A DNA stretch of 63,530 nt from a virus. Numbering within the stretch: position 1 is the stretch's first letter; every line of letters begins with the position of its first letter. Below are positions 47,056 to 55,300 of this stretch, one piece after another. Location of the stretch: IMG/VR virus record IMGVR_UViG_3300009705_000016, positions 1-63,530 of that record. One strand, written 5' to 3'. The position numbers and the translations under genes are program-made. The notes under the pieces were generated by a model. It saw only the letters and a list, made by a program, of their open reading frames with translations, was not told where the DNA came from and made no database searches.

Positions 47056-47062
47056 ATAAATA
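47056..47062 (-). promoter_or_regulatory. TATTTAT promoter-like motif before the tape measure gene
   Basis: Minus strand reads AAATATTTATAGTTAAAAG, 15 bases before the ATG at 47040. It overlaps the stop region of the short frameshift ORF. Confidence 0.5.
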
Positions 47063-47063
47063 T

Positions 47064-47264
47064 TTACCTTTTGGCTTTATTTCGTTGTTGTTCTATTGCT
47101 TGATTTTTCTTACCTATTTCTTCTACAAATTTATCTAAATAAAACCGTCTTTCAAATATTGGCATATTTAAAATATCCTGTCTAGTAAAATTAAAGTTTT
47201 TTGTTAGATAATAAATCTCTTCCAACAGCGCATACCTATAGCCCGAAGAAAGGACGAAAAAAAT
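47064..47264 (-). CDS. Short ORF overlapping the gp26-like gene, probably made by ribosomal frameshift
   Basis: The frame opens directly after a TGA (47265-47267), crosses the 3' end of the gp26-like gene and ends at 47064-47066, about 66 codons. From the overlap it reads VLSSGYRYALLEEIYYLTKN, then FNFTRQDILNMPIFERRFYL and a charged helix EEIGKKNQAIEQQRN. This is clearly coding-like, but the only ATG (47163-47165) falls in the middle of the conserved-looking helix. A seven-U run (47257-47263) sits inside the short overlap and would allow a +1 or -2 shift from the upstream frame. Phage tail-assembly chaperones next to tape measure genes are made this way in many phages. Start at an unusual codon (TTG) is the alternative. 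Confidence 0.6.
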   Translation of the reverse strand: MFFVLSSGYRYALLEEIYYLTKNFNFTRQDILNMPIFERRFYLDKFVEEIGKKNQAIEQQRNKAKR

Positions 47265-47994
47265 TCAAACCAAAATTAATCTGGTATGTTATTTTGTCAC
47301 CTGAAGGTGCTGTAGCCACTTTATTGATGTCTAGTCCTGGTTCTACGGACTTTAAAAACTTTTTAATTTGCTGTGAATCTTTTAGGGGTAATGTGTGGAT
47401 TGCTACTGAAATGGTCATCGCGTCTCTTTCACCGTCCAATTCAATAATACATTTTTCTAATCTTTTTGTAGCCATAGGTTTTACCTTCATACCTTCATAA
47501 CTTTTTTCTAACTCCGTTAACTGTGCCTCATCTTTAGGGGTTATTAGTTTTAATTTACAACTTTTACCGGATACGGGAAGTTTAAAATCAAATAAACCAT
47601 TTTTATCTGGTTCTATACCAACTTCTTTAGTTTTTAAAATAGATAAATCTTCCGTATGTTCGAATTCCTGGTTGGTTTTTGGGTCTGTTAATTTAAATTT
47701 ATACTCTGGACCAAAAGCGGTATTTCTTAAGAATACAAAAATAGCTTGTTTATCACATTCAGCTAAATCCATCACTTCAACATCTTTATCCAATATTTTT
47801 GCTTTCAATAAAGTATCCATTAATTCACCAGACTGAGAAAGGCTAGGTGATGTTAAAATATTTTCATCAGATGCCGTTAGGTAAGCTACTTTTAAATTTT
47901 TTTTCTTATTTGTGTAAAAAATACCTTTAGAAGGTAGTTCTACAATATCGTATGAGATATTTGGTGATATTTCTGATGTTTGTAAGTTTTCCAT
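47236..47994 (-). CDS. 26: T4 gp26-like baseplate protein / probable tail assembly chaperone, 252 aa
   Basis: The N-terminal 110 residues match what I know of the T4 baseplate (gp26) family: ELPSKGIFYTNKKKNLKVAY, LTASDENILTSPSLSQSGEL, and AIFVFLRNTAFGPEYKFKL. The family usually has 'iPSkG.fYp' and 'aR...yG.eY' in these positions. The protein ends at FGLNFFRPFFGL, where codons for NFF contain the seven-U run used in the proposed frameshift. It lies upstream of the tape measure, in the place of lambda G/GT-type chaperones. A TATTTAT motif is about 56 bases before the ATG. Confidence 0.75.
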   Translation of the reverse strand: MENLQTSEISPNISYDIVELPSKGIFYTNKKKNLKVAYLTASDENILTSPSLSQSGELMDTLLKAKILDKDVEVMDLAECDKQAIFVFLRNTAFGPEYKFKLTDPKTNQEFEHTEDLSILKTKEVGIEPDKNGLFDFKLPVSGKSCKLKLITPKDEAQLTELEKSYEGMKVKPMATKRLEKCIIELDGERDAMTISVAIHTLPLKDSQQIKKFLKSVEPGLDINKVATAPSGDKITYQINFGLNFFRPFFGL

Positions 47995-48049
47995 TTTTTA
48001 TTTAATAATATTTTATTACTAATAATATAAAAATTTACTTATGAAGTGA

Positions 48050-48056
48050 ATAAATA
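48050..48056 (-). promoter_or_regulatory. TATTTAT promoter-like motif before the gp26-like gene
   Basis: Minus strand reads GTATATATTTATTCACTTC, about 56 bases before the ATG at 47994. It is located immediately after the tail tube terminator. Confidence 0.4.
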
Positions 48057-48076
48057 TATACAATAACTATTATAAA

Positions 48077-48105
48077 ATAAAAAACTCACATAACTGTGAG
48101 TTTCT
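48077..48105 (-). terminator. Rho-independent terminator after the tail tube gene
   Basis: On the minus strand AAACTCACAG, a TTA-containing loop, then TGTGAGTTTTT form a perfect hairpin followed by T-rich sequence, 23 bases past the tube stop. A strong terminator fits a very highly expressed tube gene. Confidence 0.8.
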
Positions 48106-48127
48106 TAATATTATATTTAAAATTAAA

Positions 48128-48616
48128 TTAGTAAACTAATATACATCTATCTGGTCTTAGTGTTGCTGCTATATTTGCCATACCCTCATCACTATAAGAT
48201 AGGTCATTGAAGTTTACGTCTGTTAAGAAACATCCTTGTAGTACCCACTTTTCTACCACTACCCCTGTTGGGTCTAACATTTCTAAATCTATATTCTTTT
48301 TATATCCAGCAGCGTAACCCATTCTACCTGTTACTGATTCTGCGTGTAATCTAACCCATTCCATCAATGCTTGTGAAGCTGAAGGACCAATCGGGTCTCT
48401 AAACGTTACATTGATTGTACCCCAAGTAAATCTACCAGCTACATACGTTGATGTATTTAGGAATGGTATTTCTACTGAACCTATTGTAACTTGTGGTCTT
48501 GATGTACTTTCTACGTACCACTCATTAATCCCTAAAGAAGAGTCAAATCTCATTATAAACCTATTCTTTTTCTTTGGTTCATACGGTACGGGCATTTTCA
48601 TTAATAAATCGGCCAT
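48128..48616 (-). CDS. 19: Tail tube protein, gp19-like
   Basis: At 162 residues it matches T4 gp19 (163). It shows the tube fold pattern: KKKNRFIMRFDSSLGINEWY, SRPQVTIGSVEIPFLN, VAGRFTWGTINVTFRDPIGP, and WVLQGCFLTDVNFNDLSYSD near the end. It polymerises into the inner tube around the tape measure. It is a monocistronic unit with a TATTTAT motif about 35 bases upstream and its own terminator. Codon composition and A-rich leader are as in its neighbours. Confident. Confidence 0.9.
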   Translation of the reverse strand: MADLLMKMPVPYEPKKKNRFIMRFDSSLGINEWYVESTSRPQVTIGSVEIPFLNTSTYVAGRFTWGTINVTFRDPIGPSASQALMEWVRLHAESVTGRMGYAAGYKKNIDLEMLDPTGVVVEKWVLQGCFLTDVNFNDLSYSDEGMANIAATLRPDRCILVY

Positions 48617-48651
48617 GTTTTTTTAATTTTTAATTTTTTATTTCTTTATAT

Positions 48652-48658
48652 ATAAATA
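48652..48658 (-). promoter_or_regulatory. TATTTAT promoter-like motif before the tail tube gene
   Basis: Minus strand reads CGTATATTTATATATAAAG, followed by an A-rich leader of about 35 bases to the ATG at 48616. Confidence 0.5.
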
Positions 48659-48679
48659 TACGTTTGCAGCAAAATAGTA

Positions 48680-49543
48680 TTAACTATCAATCTTAGATAC
48701 TATAATCTTATTTTTTTCTCCTTGTGATGTGTCATAAATAAAAAATTCCACACCAGGATATTCTATAGATAATTCTTTTTTGATAAAATCCATAACAGAT
48801 TCTATATTTTTTCTATCATCATCACTAAACCCAATACTTAATCTATCGTATTCTCCATCTGTTAATTTTTTAACTCCATTCACAACCTTTTCTACATAAT
48901 CTCTTAATGCTATTTTTTTACCTTCTTCTGGTCTATCAGCAGCAGCAGAATCCAAACCAAACTTATCTTTAAACTCTGAAGATGTAACTGGCGAATAATC
49001 ATTTTGTGATAAATAAAAATCTATTTTTTCTTCCATGTTCATGTCTTGGGTTGAGGGGTATACATTTTCTATACTGTTTAACATTTGTTTGACTTCGGAT
49101 GGGTTAAAGGTCATACCAATTACAGTTCGGACACCTTCTTTTATTGCGTGAGGTGGTGTACCCCTTGCGGTAATAATGGAGAATGGGTGTGCGTTTATTA
49201 AAGATTCTTTAAGTTTTTCGAAACTAGGTGCAAACTTTTTATCTTCTATTGCTTTTTTAACATCTGAAATAAATGTTTGTGGTTCTTCAAAATCCATAAA
49301 AGAATGGTCCGTTAATCTATATTCACTATCATTTCTTACGTCCGCAAAATCTTCTGTACTTACATTTGTGGGTACCCAATCTAAACCATCTTTTTTTTCC
49401 ATCTTAATTTCGGTAGGCATAAAAAGTATATTATCATCCCAATCAAAAGCATAACCACGTATTTTATCTGTGGTCATTACCTCACCTATTTCTTTAATTA
49501 ATTTGGTTAATTGTATTTCTGTTAGAATTAAACTTCTTTTCAT
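48680..49543 (-). CDS. Tagged HAD-like phosphatase, 287 aa
   Basis: Residues 1-22 (MKRSLILTEIQLTKLIKEIG) are a clear version of the shared basic amphipathic tag, with LTE at 7-9. The remainder is a HAD-type hydrolase: motif I YAFDWDDNILF, with the likely nucleophile D34 and acid D36; a motif II Thr in FSIITARGTP near residue 125; and an acidic GFSDDDRKN stretch near 245 that could serve as motif IV. The substrate is unknown. It is a single-gene unit between tube and tagged genes, with a TATTTAT motif 5 bases before its ATG. If the tag is a capsid-targeting sequence, this enzyme may be packaged in the virion. Confidence 0.75.
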   Translation of the reverse strand: MKRSLILTEIQLTKLIKEIGEVMTTDKIRGYAFDWDDNILFMPTEIKMEKKDGLDWVPTNVSTEDFADVRNDSEYRLTDHSFMDFEEPQTFISDVKKAIEDKKFAPSFEKLKESLINAHPFSIITARGTPPHAIKEGVRTVIGMTFNPSEVKQMLNSIENVYPSTQDMNMEEKIDFYLSQNDYSPVTSSEFKDKFGLDSAAADRPEEGKKIALRDYVEKVVNGVKKLTDGEYDRLSIGFSDDDRKNIESVMDFIKKELSIEYPGVEFFIYDTSQGEKNKIIVSKIDS

Positions 49544-49548
49544 ATACT

Positions 49549-49555
49549 ATAAATA
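49549..49555 (-). promoter_or_regulatory. TATTTAT promoter-like motif before the HAD gene
   Basis: Minus strand reads TTAATATTTATAGTATATG, only 5 bases between the heptamer and the ATG at 49543. The same TATTTATAGTATATG precedes the gene starting at 63247. Confidence 0.5.
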
Positions 49556-49569
49556 TTAAGTTGTTAAAT

Positions 49570-49598
49570 AAAAAAACCCCACATTTCTGTAGGGTTTT
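49570..49598 (-). terminator. Rho-independent terminator after the tagged small-protein unit
   Basis: On the minus strand AAAACCCTACA, a GAAA tetraloop and TGTGGGGTTTT form a hairpin with one mismatch, followed by Us. It lies 22 bases past the stop of the 63-aa gene. Confidence 0.8.
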
Positions 49599-49620
49599 AT
49601 TATATAGTAATATTACGTTA

Positions 49621-49812
49621 TTACCAGTGTCTCATTTTAATAGATTCTTCATATTCAACAAAACCTACAATTTTGTCTAATTTCTCGTTTATCTCAGCAA
49701 ATTGTTCGTCATAATTTTTAGAACTAGCACCAATAACCTCTTCTTCTTCTTTAATTATTGTTTTTTTAATTATGTTAATTAATTCACGTTCTGTTAGTCT
49801 TATTTTTTTCAT
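49621..49812 (-). CDS. Tagged small protein, 63 aa
   Basis: Residues 1-25 (MKKIRLTERELINIIKKTII, then KEEEE) are the shared tag almost alone, with LTE at 6-8 and IKE near 20. The rest (EQFAEINEKLDKIVGFVEYE) is a short amphipathic helix, possibly a coiled coil. At 63 residues there is space for only a tag plus a helix. It follows the S74-containing gene by 12 bases and is followed by a terminator. Possibly an internal core or processed peptide protein. Confidence 0.65.
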   Translation of the reverse strand: MKKIRLTERELINIIKKTIIKEEEEVIGASSKNYDEQFAEINEKLDKIVGFVEYEESIKMRHW

Positions 49813-49824
49813 AATAATTTTATA

Positions 49825-50748
49825 TTAACAAGGTAATGGTGTACCATCTGGTGGACATTCAGCAAACCAATTTGCAAATTTGAGCCATGTCCTTCTCCAC
49901 CATCCTTTTCCACCATCTTTTATTATCGGTGGTATAACTAACCTACCTGAAGATTCATACTGACTAACCATCATTTGTACCGCACCAATAATTTCCTGCA
50001 ATTCTGGAATCATTCCATGTAGTCCACCAAGTGATTGTCCGTCTTTACCTACAGATTCTGGTGTAAGGGTTTGCATAAAAGATGATGCTGAATTTAAAGA
50101 ACCCATTAATGGTACAAGTTGGCTCATCATTCTTGCGTCTTCTCCGGATGCTTTACCTTCATCTCTTCCATCTGTTTCCATTTGTTCATTACCTGCGGCC
50201 ATTGGGTCATTAGAACCACCACCTTGAGATTGTCCACCCATCCAACCATCTATATCCATATCTGGTAAGAATACTGTACCTTTTGTTAAATCAGGCATCT
50301 CCCATCGTCTTTCGTTTATAACCCTTCCAATAACTCTAGATAAATCTCTTTCAGATAGTCTAGTTTTTCTTGGGTTAACTCTTTCAAAATCAACATCTAA
50401 CATTCCATAGTCTACCTTTTTATAACCATTACTAGATACTTTTACTGCTCGTCTTGGTGCTTGTTCAGCAAGAACCCCTCTAAACGTTCCTTTACCGAAT
50501 CTAGTTTTATTTTTATACTCAAATTCATAAATTGGTATTCCTGATGGAGATTTACCAACTCGTCTTATATTTTTCTTTAGTCTTGAGTCTGAATCAAACC
50601 ATCCATGTATTGTATCAAGTACTTTGCCAATTGCGAGTAAATCAAGCACCCAAGATTTCCATCTCCACTCAAGTAATAATTGTGATTCAGAAATTGTACG
50701 AACTATTCTCGTTAAGTCTGATTCTTTTAATCTAATTGTTTTTGCCAT
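49825..50748 (-). CDS. Twice-tagged protein with S74-type autoprocessing domain, 307 aa
   Basis: Residues 1-22 (MAKTIRLKESDLTRIVRTIS) are a copy of the shared tag and residues about 126-148 (RKTRLSERDLSRVIGRVINE) a second one. Between them, residues about 51-124 match the peptidase S74 intramolecular chaperone domain: SDSRLKKNIRRVGKSPSG, IPIYEFEYKN, FRGVLAEQAP, then NGYKKVDYGMLDVDF. S53 and K58 have the i,i+5 spacing of the S74 catalytic dyad. S74 domains normally sit at the C-terminus of tail spikes and cut themselves off; here it is near the N-terminus. The remainder (about 150-307) is Gln/Gly/Met-rich, ending in ECPPDGTPLPC. Confidence 0.75.
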   Translation of the reverse strand: MAKTIRLKESDLTRIVRTISESQLLLEWRWKSWVLDLLAIGKVLDTIHGWFDSDSRLKKNIRRVGKSPSGIPIYEFEYKNKTRFGKGTFRGVLAEQAPRRAVKVSSNGYKKVDYGMLDVDFERVNPRKTRLSERDLSRVIGRVINERRWEMPDLTKGTVFLPDMDIDGWMGGQSQGGGSNDPMAAGNEQMETDGRDEGKASGEDARMMSQLVPLMGSLNSASSFMQTLTPESVGKDGQSLGGLHGMIPELQEIIGAVQMMVSQYESSGRLVIPPIIKDGGKGWWRRTWLKFANWFAECPPDGTPLPC

Positions 50749-50783
50749 TTTTAAAATTTTTTTATTTTATTGTTTGTTATTTT

Positions 50784-50790
50784 ATAAATA
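50784..50790 (-). promoter_or_regulatory. TATTTAT promoter-like motif before the S74/tag gene unit
   Basis: Minus strand reads TTTATATTTATAAAATAAC, about 35 bases before the ATG at 50748, in a 92-base gap. I see nothing else in that gap. Confidence 0.45.
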
Positions 50791-50840
50791 TAAAGTGCTT
50801 AATAAAAAGTAACCTATACTATATTATTCCTAAATTCTAT

Positions 50841-51074
50841 TTAATACCTGTCCCTGTCCCAAGGCCATCTAAAATCACAGCACCCCATACCAAATATACA
50901 ACAAAGCCACTTTAATTGTTGTGGGTCCGTATTTGGTGGAACAGTTACACCCATCCTATCACTTAAATCTGTAAGGTGTTCAGTTGCTTTATTACCTTCT
51001 CCTCTATCTTGTTCACTAACGACTCTACGTATAAGTCTAGTTAGGTCTTTTTCTGTTAATTTAATTTTTCTCAT
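50841..51074 (-). CDS. Tagged small Cys protein, 77 aa
   Basis: Residues 1-22 (MRKIKLTEKDLTRLIRRVVS) are the cleanest copy of the shared tag, with LTE at 6-8. The C-terminal 25 residues contain a CC-x(4)-CC motif (LKWLCCIFGMGCCDF) that is also present in the adjacent 412-residue protein (FFCCALRMKCCEG). The two genes overlap by 4 bases. The end, RWPWDRDRY, is aromatic and charged. Function unknown; the paired Cys motif suggests a metal site or disulphides. Confidence 0.65.
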   Translation of the reverse strand: MRKIKLTEKDLTRLIRRVVSEQDRGEGNKATEHLTDLSDRMGVTVPPNTDPQQLKWLCCIFGMGCCDFRWPWDRDRY

Positions 51075-52309
51075 ATTACACTTGGATTATATTTATTTCC
51101 TGCTTTATTTACTCTATTGAACCATTTTTTCATATCTTTTATGTCAGATTCAGTAATAGGGTTTGTAGTTTTTAATGTTCTTCTCTCAGTTGTTATATTC
51201 CCTTGAGTAGGTGGTGTTGAGTTACATGGTACTTCTGGACAAGACTTAGGACAACGTTTCCCAGGGGTAACACTATATGGTTTTTTACCTACACATTTAC
51301 AACACCTTTTCTTTTTAGGTGATGTTGTAGATGTACTACTAGAATCATCCTCTCCCATTTCTTGCTCTCTTTTTCTTCTACCACCATCTTTATCAATTCC
51401 AGCTTGTTTTACTTGTCTGATAAAATCTTTAAAACTTTTTGGTTTAGGGTGGTTTTCAAATACATCAGGATTTGCTACCATGAAGTCTTGAAATGCTTCT
51501 TCATTTTCTTCTGGTGGTCTAACCATCCACCAATCTCTACCACGACCATATTTAAACAATCCCCAAGCTGTTGTTAGTATTGAAAGCCATAAAACTTCAT
51601 TTATAGGTTGTCTACCACTTTGTTCTTCAAACATACCCCTGATTGTGTCTATTGGTGAACCCTCACAACATTTCATTCTCAATGCACAACAGAAAAAACC
51701 ACCTAGTATCCACTTACCTTGAGGTGTACCACTTGGTTTTGGAGGCATTGTACCCGACCTAAGATGTTTTGCACATAAACTTTCATTTCCACCTGCAGAT
51801 TTACAAGCTTTCATATTTTCCGGTGTGTCAAATTTACCTTTTTGTTTACCTCTCCCGGTATCTCTCTCCCTTAAGTCTTGTCTACCTCTCTTTTTCTCAC
51901 CTAAGGCTCTATCACGCAAACTAACAAACTCTCTATGACTTTTTGGTTTTGGTCCACCTTCAAATACATCAGGATTTGCTACCATGAAATCTTGAAATGC
52001 TTCTTCGGTTTCGTTTGGTGGTATAGTCATCCACCATCCCTCATCCTTTCCGTATTTGTAAATATCCCAAGCTAACAGAAGTGCCTTAATCCACCATTCC
52101 GTTAATAATTGTTTATTTTCATTTAGTTGTCTACCTTTTGGCTTTTGGACTCGTTTTATTCTATTAGCCACTGGATTAATCTTACTAATTAATCTTTGTA
52201 ATTGTTGTTCACTTACAACCATTTTTTGTTTTTTATTTTTAGTATAGGTTTTCCTATTACTTTTAGGTAACCCTATTTCCTCTGATAAAATTTGTTTTTT
52301 AAATTTCAT
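51071..52309 (-). CDS. Tagged protein with internal duplication and Cys motifs, 412 aa
   Basis: Residues 1-12 (MKFKKQILSEEI) and 29-45 (QKMVVSEQQLQRLISKI) resemble the shared tag in two pieces. A unit of about 60 residues occurs twice, at about 69-128 and 236-296, each with WDIYKYG or WGLFKYG, GWWM or DWWM, and the identical stretch EEAFQDFMVANPDVFE. In between lies a CC-x(4)-CC motif (FFCCALRMKCCEG). The C-terminal part is basic and Cys-rich (KKKRCCKCVGKKPY, then CPKSCPEVPC). It is co-transcribed with the sheath gene (9-base gap). No family recognised. Confidence 0.65.
   Translation of the reverse strand: MKFKKQILSEEIGLPKSNRKTYTKNKKQKMVVSEQQLQRLISKINPVANRIKRVQKPKGRQLNENKQLLTEWWIKALLLAWDIYKYGKDEGWWMTIPPNETEEAFQDFMVANPDVFEGGPKPKSHREFVSLRDRALGEKKRGRQDLRERDTGRGKQKGKFDTPENMKACKSAGGNESLCAKHLRSGTMPPKPSGTPQGKWILGGFFCCALRMKCCEGSPIDTIRGMFEEQSGRQPINEVLWLSILTTAWGLFKYGRGRDWWMVRPPEENEEAFQDFMVANPDVFENHPKPKSFKDFIRQVKQAGIDKDGGRRKREQEMGEDDSSSTSTTSPKKKRCCKCVGKKPYSVTPGKRCPKSCPEVPCNSTPPTQGNITTERRTLKTTNPITESDIKDMKKWFNRVNKAGNKYNPSVI
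51422..52105 (-). repeat. Internal protein-coding duplication (two ~60-residue units)
   Basis: Units lie at about 51926-52105 and 51422-51604. Within them, 46 bases at 51961-52006 and 51457-51502 are identical except one position, so the duplication is recent or under strong constraint. Confidence 0.8.
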
Positions 52310-52318
52310 ATCTGTCTA

Positions 52319-55300
52319 TTATATATCTTCAAATGAAGCTCCTGTAGGAGTTATTAGGAATTCAATAAATATGAATTCAAGTGCTCTTGTTGGTTTAATG
52401 TAAATCTTACCGTTCATCTCATTTCTATCGATTTCTTCTGGGTCGTCTGATAACACAACTCTAAAGTCTGTTAAACCTCTATCTCTTCTTATAGAGTCTA
52501 ATATAGGGTTAACTAGGTCTAAGAATTGTTGTCTTACCACATCATCATTTTGTTCAAATAATAATCTAACCGCAACTGCTGAAATCAGTTTTCTAGTTTG
52601 TAATAATAATCTTCTTACATTTATTCTATCTAACGCTGATTCTTTAACTTGTAACGTCTTATTACCAAAGATAATCGGGCCTACATCACTAAATGTAGCG
52701 ATTGGATTAAGTCTACCAACATATAATGTATCTCTATCGTCTAGAGTTAGTTTTGTTCTAGCTTTAATTGCGTTAACAATACCTCTAGTATATCCAGCCG
52801 ATGCGAACCATGGGAAAGCTATATTATCTGTTAATGCTAAATTTCTAGTAACCTCACCTGTTGGTGGGATATACAATTGTTTGTTCGTATTGTTATCTCT
52901 AACTAGAACCCATGGGTAATAAGTTGCTGTATAGTTAGAATCTATAAAACTGTCTTCCATATTATTAACAGCTTCTGTTGGACTTATTTTGTTACTAGCG
53001 TCTGTAGTTGAGTTGATAAATAGGTTATAATCTGGTGTTGTTGTAATATAAAGTGAATCAGCTCTCTCAGTTTCTACCATGTCTATAGCGTCGTTTACTA
53101 AAGCTAAATTATTTACATAATCCACACCTGGAGTCGCAAACACATTAATGTCTACAGCTTCTGGATTTTCAAATTTATGTATTGCTTGTCTATAAGCGTC
53201 ATAATCAGTATTAGATTCTGTTGTAGAAATCCTTTTAAAAGAACCTAGACCAGTAGCGTCTGTATAAGTTGAGTCGGCACATGCTCCGTATTTGTAACCT
53301 GTCATCCCCAGTCTATACCCATCTAGATTTGTTCTAGTTTTTCTATACTCATCCCATCCGTCAAAACCACCATAAGGTACTAACGTGAATTTTCTAGATT
53401 GTATCTTATAATAAGGGTCTGTTGTTTTAGTTGGTTCTGATTGGAACGAAGCGTCACCCACCATAAACATAGACTTACCACTTAATGTACTAGCTGTTTC
53501 TGTTAAATAAGAACCAGAACCTGCTATAACTACAGTAGCTCCAGAATCCATGTGGAATCCTTGTGTTAAGTTTGGCCAATCACTACCTGTTGTACTAGTA
53601 CAAACAGATGTTGGTGTTTTAAACCCTTTATACTCAAAGAAATCATAATCAATTGCTGCTCCATCACCTGTTGAGTATCCTAGGTAGTTTTTTCTAATAT
53701 TATCACCAGCTGAAATTGAAGAGTTGCTCATACCTCCCGTAGAATTATAGTATGGGTCAAATATTGTTTCACCTGGGGTGAAATATTTAGTTTTCCATTT
53801 TGGGTAAGGGTTTACCGTACTACTACAAGATTCTCTAAATTTATAACCCTCAAATCCTGCTGGTAAAGCGTCCTTTAAGTCACCATCGACAACCGCATCT
53901 GCTAATTCTAACATTGTATATGTAGATTTTAACTCATATTCACCATCTGAAGTACCAATTTTTCTAGCTATAAAGTTTGGTGCTGTCGGGTCTAGTGTAC
54001 ATCTTGTGTATTTTTCAAAAACTATAGGGTTAGCATCTGTATCGTAGAAATCTCTAATAACCACATCAAACTCAACTCTTTCAAAAGAAATGTTTGTTAA
54101 TGATATTTTATATTCTCTATTACCTGATGAACCGTCTGATATAGATATAAATCTAAATAATCTAGAAACTTCATTACCTCGTAATTCCGAAACAACATAT
54201 GGTGTTCTAGGTGTTTGCCATTCATTCATGTACCAACCTAAAGATGTTCTATTAGTATTATTCCATCTTGCCGCTGGAAGATAACATACACAACAATTTA
54301 TTCCTCTAATTTTTTGTCTTCTATATAAATATTTTAATAAGTTAGGGTAAATTTCTTCTACAAAAATAGGAATTTCATTACTATCTCTATCAAATACTTT
54401 TCTTCCCAACACTCTTGATAAATAATTTTTCTTACTACTATCTAAAGATGTTGTAAATTTAGATACAACACCATCGTCAGTTTTTGCTGAAATTCCGAAG
54501 TCAGCAAATGGGTCTCTTAATATGTCTTCATAAGTCCCGTCACAATTAAAGTTTACGTCACCTTGTTTGTAACCGTCTCCTGTACTTGCACTAATTTTAT
54601 ATACTGGTCCACCAGTTGTTAATGTACTTTCACCTCTGGACCTTAAAGTTGCGATTGTCATATTGTGGTATTCCGTATCCGCACTTACACAGTCGTACGT
54701 TGAGTAACAACCACTTAATGTCATAGCTAAATAAGTTACCGCTGAACAACTTCCAGTATAGAATGTCGTAAAGGCTGAAACAGAGTTACCGGTAAAGAAC
54801 CAACTATTAGCTGGGTCTGCACTTATACTGTTATTCACTACCATACCCGCTGTTACAGCCGCTGAACCACCGTACACCAGACTATTGATAAACTTGACAT
54901 TATCACCTGTCCCACCTGGTATTAAACCAGTATTGGAGAATCCACTTATAGTTACCTGTACGGCCGTATAAGATGGTGAACTACCACCAATAGATGTTCC
55001 TGCACAACTTTGTAATTGATAGTCGGTTACCCCTCCTGAATATTGTACCGCGTTAAATGTTTCTACAGCTGCAGATAATGTACTACCTGTACCATTTGAC
55101 CCCACAAAAGGGTAAACAGTAGGTTTATATGCTGATAAACCCAACATACCAGCCCCCACATCACTACCCCAAACTTGACCTCCCGAATAAGAGAAGTAAT
55201 TATTCACACTAAAACCACCAGGTACATTGTTACCAGCGTTAGTATCTGCACCAAAGAACGACCATTCACCCCATGAGGTTGCCGATGTTGATGCTGTATA

